From Candidatus Pseudobacter hemicellulosilyticus (GTDB taxonomy: Bacteria > Bacteroidota > Bacteroidia > Chitinophagales > Chitinophagaceae): a stretch of 64,000 nucleotides of DNA. The stretch lies in the NCBI GenBank assembly GCA_029202545.1, contig CP119311.1, forward strand, positions 5,022,001-5,086,000, given 5' to 3'. Of this stretch, positions 19,011-27,844 are shown in pieces. The notes beneath the pieces were generated by a model, which made no database searches, was not told the origin of the DNA, and worked only from the letters and a program-made list of their open reading frames with translations. Made by a program: the position numbers and the translations under genes. Each line of letters opens with the position of its first letter. Positions within the stretch are counted from its first letter, which is position 1.

Positions 19011-22000
19011 TTATTTTGATACTGGTACTACAGGCAAACCATATACCTGGAAAGCGCCCCAGAAAAACGCGCTCTGGTAACCGGGCAGGGCGCGGGTAGC
19101 CTGCATGGCATGGCGGAGCGACTGCTGGGCAGACAGGCCGCTTTGCTGCCTTCCTGCATAGAATTGCTGGAACAGGTGCATGGTGGAGCGGTCGTTCACG
19201 GACCAGAGACTGCCTACCACTGCGCCGGCGCCGGATTGCAGCCAGGCCTGGTTCAGCCCTGTCAGGGCATCACCTCCGGTTACTTTTGATCTTCCCGTCT
19301 GGCAGGCGCTCATCACCACCAGCGGCCGGTGCCGCAGGTTCAGCTCATTGAAAACTTTTTCAATGGTGAGCATACCATTCAGCTGCAGGCCGGACAGCTC
19401 CGGTTCAAGTTCATCAAAGCCGCCATGACAACTGAAGTGCAGCACGTCATAACCACCCTGGTTAACCGCTTTTATCACCGCCTCCGGCAGGGCCTGTTCT
19501 TCGGCCAGCAGGGTTTCCTTTGCAAAGCCGGCCCGCACTTCTTCCACTTCCGGCAGGGTATAATGCAGTTTATAGGGTTCATGACCCGAGTGGGTAGCTA
19601 TAAAGATATTATTGAACGAAGGGCCGGCTGGCGGCTCTTTCAGCTGCTGCTGGTACAGGGCATGGGCCATGGTGATACCGGGCAGTAAGGACAGCTCATA
19701 TTCTTCCAGCCATAATTTGCCGGCCGGGCTGGTGGCCAGTCCTACCGGCACAAAATGCATCAGGCCATGCGGCGCCACCAGCAGGGGACCAGCTGCGGGC
19801 AGGAACTCTTTCACGGGCAGCACAATGGCATTGTAGAGACGGCTGAGCAATTGTTTCTGGAAAACGGCGCCATGCAGGGCCGGCAATCCCTGCTCCAGGG
19901 CGAGGGCCCATTCAGCTGTTTCCTGGAGGGCCGTACCGGCTGCTGCCGGCAATGGCACAAAATGATAGCCTCCTGGATGGATCACAATAGCTGTCCATCC
20001 CGTATCATGGTGATAGTATTCCAGCAGGGTAGCGCCCAATTGGCGCGAAAGCTCTATCGCGCTGCTGAGCGGAAGTGGCGGCAATACCATGGAAGCCGCC
20101 AGGGCAGGATATTGCAGGAAGAAAGCCTCTTTTTTCTGCTTGCGCAGCTGTTGCAGTTGCTGCAGCTGCCGCAGGCCTTCTTCAGGAGCCAGTCGGTTAT
20201 TGACGTCGTCACCGTCCTGGCGGCCGCTCATACCACGCACCAGGAGCCGCTGTACTTCACTGATCTGCTGCCAGATGGTTTCCAGTTCTTCCCAGCTTTG
20301 GGCCAGGCCGGGAATATCCAGGCTCAGGCGCTGTATATCGGGTTTCTGTGAGCCCATCTTCTCCGCCAGGCTGCGGCTCTTGGAGATACTGATATATTGA
20401 AAGGCTTTGTCCAGTTCTCCCAGTCGCAGGCAGGCATCCACCAGTGCCGCATAGAGATGGAAATTCTCTTCGGAAAGGCGTTCCTTCGACTGACTGCTGG
20501 CCGCTTCATTCCTGATATTTTCAATGGCCTGGTGTCCCAGCTCCAGGATGCGGAGCAGTTCTTCATCGTTGCCCTTACGGGCTACCAGTCCGGCCATGCC
20601 CCGTACCGTTAGCAGGCATTCGGTAGGCAGCAGGTCGGGCGTACGGACCTCCAGGGCCTGGTAATAATGCGCCAGCGCCTGCTCTCCGGCCCCTGCCTCA
20701 TCCAGCTGCTTCCAGGTGGCAGCCAGGTTATGCTGCACCTTGGACCATTGCACAGGGTCCTGTTCCCGGGTAAAAATATCCAGGGCGCTGTTCAGCAGAC
20801 TGATTGCCTCCCGGGTATTGGCGTTCTTTTCACCGGTTACCCGGCGCAGGTAGGCCAGCGCCAGGTTGATCTGCTGAAAGCCCCATTCATAGGGGTATTT
20901 ATCGCGGCTGCGGATCAGTTGTACCTCTTTGAATATGCTGATGGCCTTTTCCTGGTTCTCCTCCTGGTTGCCCTGGGTTCTTTCCCCGTAGGCGCTGGCC
21001 AGGTTGCCCATGGTGAAGGCCCACTCGTAGGGATATTTTTCCCGGCTCCTTTCCTGCAAGGCCGCCTCATAGGTCTGGATGGCCTGTTCAATATTGTCTG
21101 ACCGCTTTCCGCTGATACGCCGCATATAAGAATTACCCAGGTTGCTCATGGTCATAGCCCAGGAATCGGGATGGCTTTCGCGGGTGTATACTTCCAGTGC
21201 GCGGTGATAGGCCCTGATAGCCATCTCCAGGTTGCCGGCCTTATCGCCCCGGATACGGTTGAAATAAGTAGGTCCCAGCCCTTGCTGACAGAGCGCCCAT
21301 TGTTCAGGCATGGTTTCTTTGGTGGCCACTTCCATAGCCGCCTGATAGTGATGGATAGCCTGCTCCAGGTTATCCGGCGGACTCCCGGACAACCGGTGTG
21401 CAAAGGCGATGCCCAGTTCCTGCTGCGCCTGGGCCCATCGTTCAGGATAATCAGTCCGGGTATAATACCGGAGACTGTTATTGAGACATTGGATATATTG
21501 TTCCAGGTTATCACGCCTGGAGCCAATGCCTCTTTCGTACCAGGCCATGGCCAGTCCCAGCTGTACCTGCGCCCAGAGGGTGGGAAAGTCTTCCTCCTTA
21601 AAATGGTCCAGCAGGTCCATATACAGGGCAATCACTTTCTCTATATTGTCTGTTTTCTCCCGTTTGGAGCGCAGAAAATAGGCCTTGGCCAGTTGCGTCA
21701 TGGCCGTTGCCCAGGCTACAAAATCCCGTTGCCTGTCCAGCAGGCCGGTCACTTCTTTCAATGCAGCAATGGCTTCATCCACATCAAAGAAGCGGTTATG
21801 CCGGTCCTGCCACATGTAAATATCCGCCAGCTGCTGGTGGATCTTGAGCCAGTCCACCGGGTTTTTCTCGCGGGTATATTCCAGCAGGGCATTCCTGTAA
21901 TGCGTAACTACCAGCCGGTGCTGTTCTGTAATTTCCAGGTGCTCCATATACGTATACAGCAGACCGATATTGAACTGTGTGCGGGCCCATTCCATCGGCG

Positions 22001-23057
22001 TCCTTTCGCGGGTCCTGATCTCTATGGAGCGGGTATAATAACCAACGGCTTTCTCCAGGTTCTCCCGGCGGTTGCCCTCTTTTCTTTGCCGGTGGGCAAT
22101 ACCCAGGTTATTCTGGGCCATGGCCCAGATCATGGGAAATTTTTCGCGGGCCGCTTCATTGTCCAGCAGCTGGAAAACTGCGATGGCCCGTTCTATCATT
22201 TCTGTTTCCTTGTATTCCATCAGGGCGTTGCCCAGGGTATTGACGGCCCTGGCCCAGGGATCCGTATCCGGATGCGTGCCGGCCAGCTCCATGGCTTGTT
22301 CGGCAAACTGCAGGGCCTTGTTTCGGTTCTCTTCGGCCGGACCATGGCGGCGGAAGCGCCAGGCAATGCTGAGATCGTTCAGGACGCTGAGCCAGTGCTC
22401 TTGCTGCCCGCTGGCTTCATACCAGCCCATGGCCATGGTCAGGAACCGGATACCGGCATCAGGGATGGCCGGCTCATATGGATAGGGATGCAGCTGCAGG
22501 AAACCGGAGCCCAGGAACAGGAATACCAGCGCCTCCCCGGCGTCTGCGGGTGGCTGTTGCAATCGCGGGCTTTGGGTCAGCCAGTCGGCATCCGAGAGGA
22601 AGAAAAGCAGGTCGTTGACAAAATAATGCAGGTGTTCAGATCCTTTGAGCTGGAACAGGCGGTCGGTGACCAGGGGCCGCAGTTCATTCAGCAGGGGAAA
22701 CAGGTTGTGCTGCCGGTCTACCCGCTTCCACAGGCCCTGCGCATGCTGGTTGGTCAGGAAGAACAGGTCTTCCCCGGCCATGGCAGCCCGCTCTTCCGCT
22801 GAAGCCAGGTGGATCCAGGTCAGCAGGGTCTGGCGGCTGATCCAGGGGGCCAGGATGGTGTTCAGCGCTTCCAGCAGTTTAATGGCCTCCGGCGAGTCCT
22901 GGTAGCTGCGCATCAGCTGCAGCAGCACATCGTGCAGGGCAGGGGTCATCAGGGCCTCATTGGCCTGTAGCAGCCGGCCCAGTTCAGCCTCATCATTCAA
23001 AGCAGTGATCAGCTGGTCAACCAGCAAAATATAGGGGTTCTCCGTTTCGTTCGGCAT
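19011..23057 (-). CDS. TPR-CHAT caspase-like protease
   Basis: A 1348-residue cytoplasmic protein with no signal peptide. A leading helical region (about 1-190) is followed by roughly a dozen tetratricopeptide-like repeats at about 50-residue spacing (about 200-870, with recurring TRE..P..WA and LG.AY patterns), a linker helix region, and a C-terminal CHAT peptidase domain (about 1030-1345). The catalytic dyad is visible: His1211 in HFSCHGG and Cys1252 in MSACQTG, 41 residues apart, followed by GGDALTGLNQAWLQSGAGAV and the SLWSVND segment typical of CHAT. The TPR array presumably senses a partner or trigger and gates the protease. It leads a three-gene operon and is divergent from lepA. CHAT-TPR proteases work in cell death and defence (for example the type III-E CRISPR partner Csx29 and proteases that cleave bacterial gasdermins). 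Confidence 0.92.
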   Translation of the reverse strand: MPNETENPYILLVDQLITALNDEAELGRLLQANEALMTPALHDVLLQLMRSYQDSPEAIKLLEALNTILAPWISRQTLLTWIHLASAEERAAMAGEDLFFLTNQHAQGLWKRVDRQHNLFPLLNELRPLVTDRLFQLKGSEHLHYFVNDLLFFLSDADWLTQSPRLQQPPADAGEALVFLFLGSGFLQLHPYPYEPAIPDAGIRFLTMAMGWYEASGQQEHWLSVLNDLSIAWRFRRHGPAEENRNKALQFAEQAMELAGTHPDTDPWARAVNTLGNALMEYKETEMIERAIAVFQLLDNEAAREKFPMIWAMAQNNLGIAHRQRKEGNRRENLEKAVGYYTRSIEIRTRERTPMEWARTQFNIGLLYTYMEHLEITEQHRLVVTHYRNALLEYTREKNPVDWLKIHQQLADIYMWQDRHNRFFDVDEAIAALKEVTGLLDRQRDFVAWATAMTQLAKAYFLRSKREKTDNIEKVIALYMDLLDHFKEEDFPTLWAQVQLGLAMAWYERGIGSRRDNLEQYIQCLNNSLRYYTRTDYPERWAQAQQELGIAFAHRLSGSPPDNLEQAIHHYQAAMEVATKETMPEQWALCQQGLGPTYFNRIRGDKAGNLEMAIRAYHRALEVYTRESHPDSWAMTMSNLGNSYMRRISGKRSDNIEQAIQTYEAALQERSREKYPYEWAFTMGNLASAYGERTQGNQEENQEKAISIFKEVQLIRSRDKYPYEWGFQQINLALAYLRRVTGEKNANTREAISLLNSALDIFTREQDPVQWSKVQHNLAATWKQLDEAGAGEQALAHYYQALEVRTPDLLPTECLLTVRGMAGLVARKGNDEELLRILELGHQAIENIRNEAASSQSKERLSEENFHLYAALVDACLRLGELDKAFQYISISKSRSLAEKMGSQKPDIQRLSLDIPGLAQSWEELETIWQQISEVQRLLVRGMSGRQDGDDVNNRLAPEEGLRQLQQLQQLRKQKKEAFFLQYPALAASMVLPPLPLSSAIELSRQLGATLLEYYHHDTGWTAIVIHPGGYHFVPLPAAAGTALQETAEWALALEQGLPALHGAVFQKQLLSRLYNAIVLPVKEFLPAAGPLLVAPHGLMHFVPVGLATSPAGKLWLEEYELSLLPGITMAHALYQQQLKEPPAGPSFNNIFIATHSGHEPYKLHYTLPEVEEVRAGFAKETLLAEEQALPEAVIKAVNQGGYDVLHFSCHGGFDELEPELSGLQLNGMLTIEKVFNELNLRHRPLVVMSACQTGRSKVTGGDALTGLNQAWLQSGAGAVVGSLWSVNDRSTMHLFQQFYAGRQQSGLSAQQSLRHAMQATRALPGYQSAFFWGAFQVYGLPVVPVSK

Positions 23058-23268
23058 CCTTGTTGGTTAAATGGTAAAGTTGACTGGGATTGGGCAGGAA
23101 GGCTTCCAGGGATAAAGGGTCAGCGGCCCTAAAAATACAGGTATTTCCGAGCAAAAAATCTATTAACTTTGCCCTTTCCTTCGCTGAAGCTCCGGTTTCA
23201 CCTGCCCATGCATTCTGTGGCGGTGCACGTTTAACGGCCGCTTTGAAAATGAAGGCACTGTGAAATAA
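23058..23268. other. divergent intergenic region between CHAT operon and lepA
   Basis: A 211-base gap holding promoters for both directions. The plus-strand -7 box at 23164-23171 is listed separately. For the minus strand, TAGATTTT (complement of the stretch near 23155-23162) is one base off TAnnTTTG but lacks a clear -33 partner. No small gene seen. Confidence 0.45.
23164..23171 (+). promoter_or_regulatory. -7 promoter box for lepA
   Basis: TAACTTTG matches the Bacteroidota primary-sigma -7 consensus TAnnTTTG exactly and lies 97 bases upstream of the lepA ATG. The best -33 candidate is TTTC at 23144-23147, 16 bases away, a little closer than usual. Confidence 0.5.
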
Positions 23269-25062
23269 ATGAAGAATATTCGTAATTTCTGTATCATCGC
23301 CCACATTGACCATGGTAAGAGTACCCTGGCCGACCGACTTCTGCAAACCACCAATACCATCAGTGAACGGGAAATGATGGACCAGGTGCTGGATGATATG
23401 GACCTGGAACGGGAAAAAGGGATCACTATCAAGAGCCACGCCATCCAGATCAACTACAAGCATACCGATGGACAGGAATACATCCTGAACCTGATTGATA
23501 CGCCCGGTCACGTAGACTTCAGTTATGAAGTGAGCCGCGCCCTGGCGGCCTGCGAAGGCGCCCTGCTGCTGGTAGATGCTACCCAGGGTATCCAGGCACA
23601 GACCATCTCCAACCTCTACCTGGCCATTGACAATGACCTGGAGATCATCCCCGTCATCAACAAGATTGATATGGACGGCGCCATGATCGAGGAAGTTCAG
23701 GACCAGATCATTGAACTGATCGGCTGCAAAGCAGAAGATATCCTCCTGGCCAGCGGCCGCGCCGGCATTGGTATTGACGGCATCCTGGAAGCCATTGTAC
23801 AAAAGATCCCCGCACCCACAGGCAATACCGAAGCACCGCTGCAGGCCCTGATCTTCGACAGCGTGTTCAACTCCTTCCGCGGTATCATCGTTTACTACCG
23901 CATCCTCAACGGCGTCCTGAAAAAAGGCGATAAAGTAAAATTCATTTCTACAGAGACCGAATACGAGGCCGATGAAGTAGGGGTGCTCAAGCTCAGCCTG
24001 AGCCCCAAACAGGAGGTCCGTGCCGGCGATGTAGGTTATATCATTACCGGCATCAAGAATGCCAAAGAAGTAAAAGTGGGGGATACCCTCACCCTGTTCA
24101 AAAATGGCACCACCGAAGCCATTAGAGGTTTTGAAGAAGTGAAGCCCATGGTATTTGCCGGCATCTTCCCCGTGAATACGGATGATTTTGAAGAGCTGCG
24201 TGATTGCATGGACAAGCTGCAGCTGAATGACGCTTCGCTCACCTATGAATTGGAAACCTCCCAGGCCCTGGGCTTCGGTTTCCGATGCGGCTTCCTCGGC
24301 CTCCTGCACATGGAGATCATCCAGGAAAGGCTGGAAAGGGAGTTCAACCAGATGGTGATCACCACGGTGCCCAACGTAAGTTTTATTGCCTACAGCACCC
24401 GCGGTGAAAAATCAACGGTGAACAACCCCGCCGAAATGCCGGAACCCACACAGCTGGACCGCATTGAAGAACCGTTCATCAAAGCACAGATCATCTCCAA
24501 GCCGGAATATATCGGTAATATCATGACGCTCTGCCTCGGCAAGCGCGGTATCCTGATCAACCAGAGTTACCTGACGCAAACCCGCGTGGAGCTGATCTTT
24601 GAAATGCCGCTGACCGAGATCGTGTTCGATTTCTACGATAAGCTGAAAAGCCAGACCCGCGGTTACGCTTCTTTCGATTACCATCCCATTGGTTACCGCG
24701 AGAGCCATATCGTGAAAATGGATATCCTGCTTAATAATGATAAGGTGGATGCCCTGAGCGCCCTGATCCACCGCGGCCGCGCCGAGGACTTTGGTCGCAA
24801 GCTCTGCGAAAAACTGAAAGAACTGCTGCCTCGCCAGCAATTCCAGATCGCTATCCAGGCCGCTATCGGCGCCAAGATCGTTGCCCGGGAAAATATCTCT
24901 GCTATGCGGAAGGACGTAACGGCCAAATGTTATGGTGGTGATATCAGCCGGAAACGGAAGCTGCTGGAGAAACAGAAAGAAGGTAAGAAACGTATGCGCC
25001 AGATCGGCAACGTGGAAGTACCGCAGGAAGCTTTCCTGGCCGTACTGAAGCTGGACGATTGA
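23269..25062 (+). CDS. lepA: elongation factor 4 (LepA)
   Basis: A 597-residue translational GTPase that back-translocates or remodels stalled ribosomes. All GTPase motifs are intact: AHIDHGKS (G1), a switch region with EREKGITIK, DTPGHVDF (G3) and NKIDM (G4). The EF4-specific C-terminal half is complete, with GFRCGFLGLLHMEI, SFDYHPIGYRES and the basic tail region KRKLLEKQKEGKKRM. Length is normal for the family. It is monocistronic as far as seen here, with a -7 box at 23164 and a strong terminator just after the stop. A housekeeping gene next to the CHAT operon gives a good chromosomal anchor for synteny comparison. Confidence 0.98.
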   Translation: MKNIRNFCIIAHIDHGKSTLADRLLQTTNTISEREMMDQVLDDMDLEREKGITIKSHAIQINYKHTDGQEYILNLIDTPGHVDFSYEVSRALAACEGALLLVDATQGIQAQTISNLYLAIDNDLEIIPVINKIDMDGAMIEEVQDQIIELIGCKAEDILLASGRAGIGIDGILEAIVQKIPAPTGNTEAPLQALIFDSVFNSFRGIIVYYRILNGVLKKGDKVKFISTETEYEADEVGVLKLSLSPKQEVRAGDVGYIITGIKNAKEVKVGDTLTLFKNGTTEAIRGFEEVKPMVFAGIFPVNTDDFEELRDCMDKLQLNDASLTYELETSQALGFGFRCGFLGLLHMEIIQERLEREFNQMVITTVPNVSFIAYSTRGEKSTVNNPAEMPEPTQLDRIEEPFIKAQIISKPEYIGNIMTLCLGKRGILINQSYLTQTRVELIFEMPLTEIVFDFYDKLKSQTRGYASFDYHPIGYRESHIVKMDILLNNDKVDALSALIHRGRAEDFGRKLCEKLKELLPRQQFQIAIQAAIGAKIVARENISAMRKDVTAKCYGGDISRKRKLLEKQKEGKKRMRQIGNVEVPQEAFLAVLKLDD

Positions 25063-25089
25063 TGCCGCTACCGACAATGTATACAAGCA

Positions 25090-25120
25090 GCCCTGTATGT
25101 TGACCCATACAGGGCTTTTT
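25090..25120 (+). terminator. rho-independent terminator of lepA
   Basis: Perfect 10-base stem GCCCTGTATG (25090-25099) and CATACAGGGC (25106-25115) with a six-base loop, followed by five T (25116-25120). It starts 28 bases after the lepA stop. Confidence 0.85.
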
Positions 25121-25162
25121 CATTTTACAGGGACAAGCGCCGCCGGGAGCAGCAAAGGCCCT

Positions 25163-25202
25163 AACAAAAAAGCCGGTCCGTTCAGGGAGCAGCTTTTTTG
25201 TT
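25163..25202. terminator. A/T-tract hairpin, possible bidirectional terminator
   Basis: Eleven-base perfect arms AACAAAAAAGC (25163-25173) and GCTTTTTTGTT (25192-25202) enclose an 18-base loop. A-run on one side and T-run on the other suits termination in either direction, possibly a back-up for lepA and a stop for the converging gene at 25446. It could also be chance in low-complexity sequence. Confidence 0.4.
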
Positions 25203-25235
25203 GGGTAAGCTGTGTTTGCTTCGGCACTACTGTCT

Positions 25236-25355
25236 GTCGCTCGCCTCCGGCGAGTGACCAATATTCTGTCGTCTCTGGCGACCAGCACACACCGGCAAGC
25301 CCCTTTGGTTAGCCTGAGGCTAACAAATAAATGTCACTCGCCGGAGGCGAGCGAC
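25236..25355. repeat. REP-like element: 23-base perfect inverted repeat with self-palindromic arms
   Basis: Arms at 25236-25258 and 25333-25355 are exact reverse complements over 23 bases. Each arm is itself a hairpin (CTCGCC, TCC, GGCGAG). Between them lies another perfect stem, GTTAGCC TGA GGCTAAC, near 25307-25323. The whole sits between the lepA terminator and the 3' end of the next gene, as extragenic palindromic elements do. No RAYT transposase is nearby. An mRNA-stabilising or terminator role is possible. Confidence 0.65.
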
Positions 25356-25445
25356 TGAGCCGCAATGGGATCGGACAGCCGTAACTACTTTTAACAGCAG
25401 CAACCGGTAATATTTTGCATCAATAGCCTTTACGTGCTGCTGCGA

Positions 25446-26525
25446 TCAATTCTTTTTTACAGGTATTTTCTTTGCCGGCGCAGTTGGCTTTTTAGTAGCC
25501 GGCTTTTCTATTTTGCCCTCTTTCTGCGCCCTTTCTATATTGCGGCGGGACTGTTCCTCCAGCTTGCGTTCATCCACATTGCCGGCATCATCCAGGATCA
25601 TGGCGTCCCGTGGGAAGTCGCCATCCGCCTGCATCTGGCTAAACAACTTATTCACATGCACCCACTGGCCGTTCTGCCATTTGAATGCCTCATAATCGCC
25701 ATCAGGGATATAGGTATCTTTCTTTTCCGGCTCATCCGTTTCCGAGATCAGGTGATCCACAATGATCATATCCAGCTCGGGATCATAATTGAAAAAGGCG
25801 CGGGCCTCTTTCTTGTACTCAATGCTGTAGCGGGCCTGGCCGGGGCGACGAACAGAATCCTCCTTAAAGGAGATCATATTGCTGCCGCCAAAAACAGGTT
25901 TGCCCTGCGCATCAAAATGCAGTACATCCATCCATTTCTTGTTGCTGGCCACGGAAAAGTCATCAAAGCCCAGCAGGGTATAATATTTCTTCCCCTGGAA
26001 TTCTTTCATGATGATGCGGTAGTAGATAGCGCCGATCCAGTTATTGGTGGTCCGGGCTGAATCCAGACCCCTGGCCGTGAACATGGACACATCATGCAGC
26101 GGGATCAGCTTCAGGGAACCATCACTGGTCCGCAGCTGAATGGCCCCTTTCTGCCAGAGTACATACTCATCCTTTTTCACCTGCCAGGTGAAAATGCGGA
26201 AGGTACTGTCGGGGGCATAGAGCTTGGAGATATTCAGGGAGTCAAAAGGATAATAGAAGGACTGGGGCACCAGCAGGGCGCGCACCAGGGTCCGGACAAA
26301 CAGGCTGTCAGCCCGCATCCTGCCGGCCGATTCCGAATGCTGGACAATGGCCCGGGACAGGTTCTTCAGGGAGTCTTCCCTGCGTTCCATCAGGGCCTGG
26401 TCCGCTTTGCGGATACCAATACCAGTCTGCGCTTCCAGCCGGGAACCGGCCAGGAATAGTCCGCCGGCCAGCAGCAGGCTGCAGGCCAGGTAATAACCAC
26501 GTGATAATTGATTCCTTTTGTGCAT
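25446..26525 (-). CDS. exported protein of unknown function
   Basis: A 359-residue protein with a signal peptide (about residues 1-32, hydrophobic core YLACSLLLAGGLFLAG, ending LEAQ). The middle, about 100-290, is beta-rich with aromatic segments such as YYRIIMKEFQGKKYYTLLGF and FFNYDPELDMIIVDHLI. The C-terminal 60 residues are strongly basic and proline/lysine rich (ending PAKKIPVKKN), unusual for an exported protein and perhaps binding acidic polymers. It lies 60 bases after gmhB on the same strand and may be the last gene of the heptose run. I do not recognise the family; it resembles conserved hypothetical proteins of Bacteroidota. Confidence 0.7.
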   Translation of the reverse strand: MHKRNQLSRGYYLACSLLLAGGLFLAGSRLEAQTGIGIRKADQALMERREDSLKNLSRAIVQHSESAGRMRADSLFVRTLVRALLVPQSFYYPFDSLNISKLYAPDSTFRIFTWQVKKDEYVLWQKGAIQLRTSDGSLKLIPLHDVSMFTARGLDSARTTNNWIGAIYYRIIMKEFQGKKYYTLLGFDDFSVASNKKWMDVLHFDAQGKPVFGGSNMISFKEDSVRRPGQARYSIEYKKEARAFFNYDPELDMIIVDHLISETDEPEKKDTYIPDGDYEAFKWQNGQWVHVNKLFSQMQADGDFPRDAMILDDAGNVDERKLEEQSRRNIERAQKEGKIEKPATKKPTAPAKKIPVKKN

Positions 26526-26585
26526 AGTACAAAATTACGAAGGTCCTGTAATTGCTATCCGGAACGGGAAATATAGCGGGTTATT

Positions 26586-27143
26586 TTAACAGAATTGCAA
26601 AGCTTTTGCAAAATCGGGCAATCCACTGAAAACCGCATCTATAAGCGGATGGGGAAAAGCCTGGGCCGGTTTGGTGGTTGTCACAAAAACGGTATGGATA
26701 CCGGCATTGCGACCAAATTCCATATCGCTGATGCTGTTGCCTACAATCAGGGAACGCTGCAGGTCAATCTGCGGAAAATCGGCTTTGGCCTGGAAAGCCA
26801 TACCAGGATTGGGTTTGCGGTTGGGATCGCTGTTGTCGTTGGAAGGGCAGTAGTAGATCTTATCTATACGGCCGCCGGCAGCCTGCACATCACGCAGCAT
26901 CTGTTGGTGGATACCGGCCAGATCAGCCTCGGTCATCAGCCCCCGGCCAATACCACGCTGGTTGGTGGTCATGACAATGGGGCCAAAAATGCCCGACAGG
27001 AAGGCCAGGGCTTCCGGTACGCCTTCATAAAAAATAAACTCCCTGTAATTGTACACATAGTCCTGGTACTTCTCGATATTGATCACTCCGTCACGGTCCA
27101 GGAACAGCGTCCAGTCTTTCCCAATCTTATCCAATGCTAACAT
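26586..27143 (-). CDS. gmhB: D-glycero-D-manno-heptose-1,7-bisphosphate 7-phosphatase
   Basis: A 185-residue HAD-family phosphatase that removes the 7-phosphate of D-glycero-D-manno-heptose 1,7-bisphosphate. The nucleophile motif is LFLDRDGVIN, the second HAD motif MTTNQRGIGRG follows, the Cys/substrate loop region contains YYCPSND and the RKPNPGM segment, and the last acidic motif is VGNSISDMEFG. Length matches GmhB. The start overlaps the end of hddC by seven bases, so translation is coupled. With hddA, gmhA and hddC it completes the pathway from sedoheptulose 7-phosphate to GDP-D-glycero-alpha-D-manno-heptose. The zinc-loop of some GmhB proteins is only partly recognisable. Confidence 0.9.
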   Translation of the reverse strand: MLALDKIGKDWTLFLDRDGVINIEKYQDYVYNYREFIFYEGVPEALAFLSGIFGPIVMTTNQRGIGRGLMTEADLAGIHQQMLRDVQAAGGRIDKIYYCPSNDNSDPNRKPNPGMAFQAKADFPQIDLQRSLIVGNSISDMEFGRNAGIHTVFVTTTKPAQAFPHPLIDAVFSGLPDFAKALQFC

Positions 27144-27844
27144 GAAGCTTCGTTTGCAAGTTCTGTAGAGGCCCGCGCAAGATCTTCCGGTATGCCGATG
27201 TCTATAAAATAGCCATCCTGAACATAACCGGCCATAGGCCGCCTGGAATAATAGGTTTCGAGATAGTCTTTTTCGAAGGAAAATTTTTCCGGCATCCGTT
27301 CTTCCAGCCAGGGCTTTACCTCCAAAGCATATACGCCGCCGTTGATAAGCCCTTCGGCATAGAACTGCTTTTCCCGGAAACTGCTGATCCGGCCTCTTTC
27401 ATCCAGCGTGACCACGCCATACCGGTCAAAGTCCCGCATGGGTTTCAGGGCCAGGGTGCAATGGGCCTGCTGTGCGGTATGCACTGCTGCAAGACCGGCC
27501 AGATCCACCTTGAAAAGGGTATCCCCGTTCACGATCAGCACCGTTCCTTCCACTGCCTGGCGGCTGGCCAGCAGGATGGCGCCGCCTGTGCCCAGGGGCT
27601 CCTGTTCAATGGAGTAATGGGCATCCAGCGCCGGCCATTCAGCCTCCAGGTAATCTACAATGAGTTCATGCCGGTAGCCCAGGGAGAATACAAAGCGTTC
27701 TATGCCCTGTTGCCGGAGGTAGCAGAGTACCCAGTGCAGGAAAGGTTTTCCTGCTACGGGCGCCAGGCACTTCGGCAATTCAGGCACGGCGCTGCGCAGT
27801 CGGGTGCCCAGGCCACCGGCTAATATGATGCATTCGCGTATCAT
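27137..27844 (-). CDS. hddC: D-glycero-alpha-D-manno-heptose 1-phosphate guanylyltransferase
   Basis: A 235-residue sugar nucleotidyltransferase. It opens with the classic loop ILAGGLGTRLRS and the PKCLAPVAGKPFLHW segment carrying the catalytic Lys, has the metal-binding VNGDTLF motif near residue 100, and ends normally for this short family. Sequence alone cannot fix GTP versus other nucleotides, but the neighbours (hddA, gmhA, gmhB) make HddC by far the best reading: it charges heptose 1-phosphate with GMP. The first four bases overlap the gmhA stop, and its end overlaps gmhB. Confidence 0.85.
   Translation of the reverse strand: MIRECIILAGGLGTRLRSAVPELPKCLAPVAGKPFLHWVLCYLRQQGIERFVFSLGYRHELIVDYLEAEWPALDAHYSIEQEPLGTGGAILLASRQAVEGTVLIVNGDTLFKVDLAGLAAVHTAQQAHCTLALKPMRDFDRYGVVTLDERGRISSFREKQFYAEGLINGGVYALEVKPWLEERMPEKFSFEKDYLETYYSRRPMAGYVQDGYFIDIGIPEDLARASTELANEASC

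Noticed and set aside
21171..22802. 543-codon open frame on the plus strand
   Set aside because: Antisense to the TPR region of the CHAT protease; the repeats on the real strand explain the long open frame.
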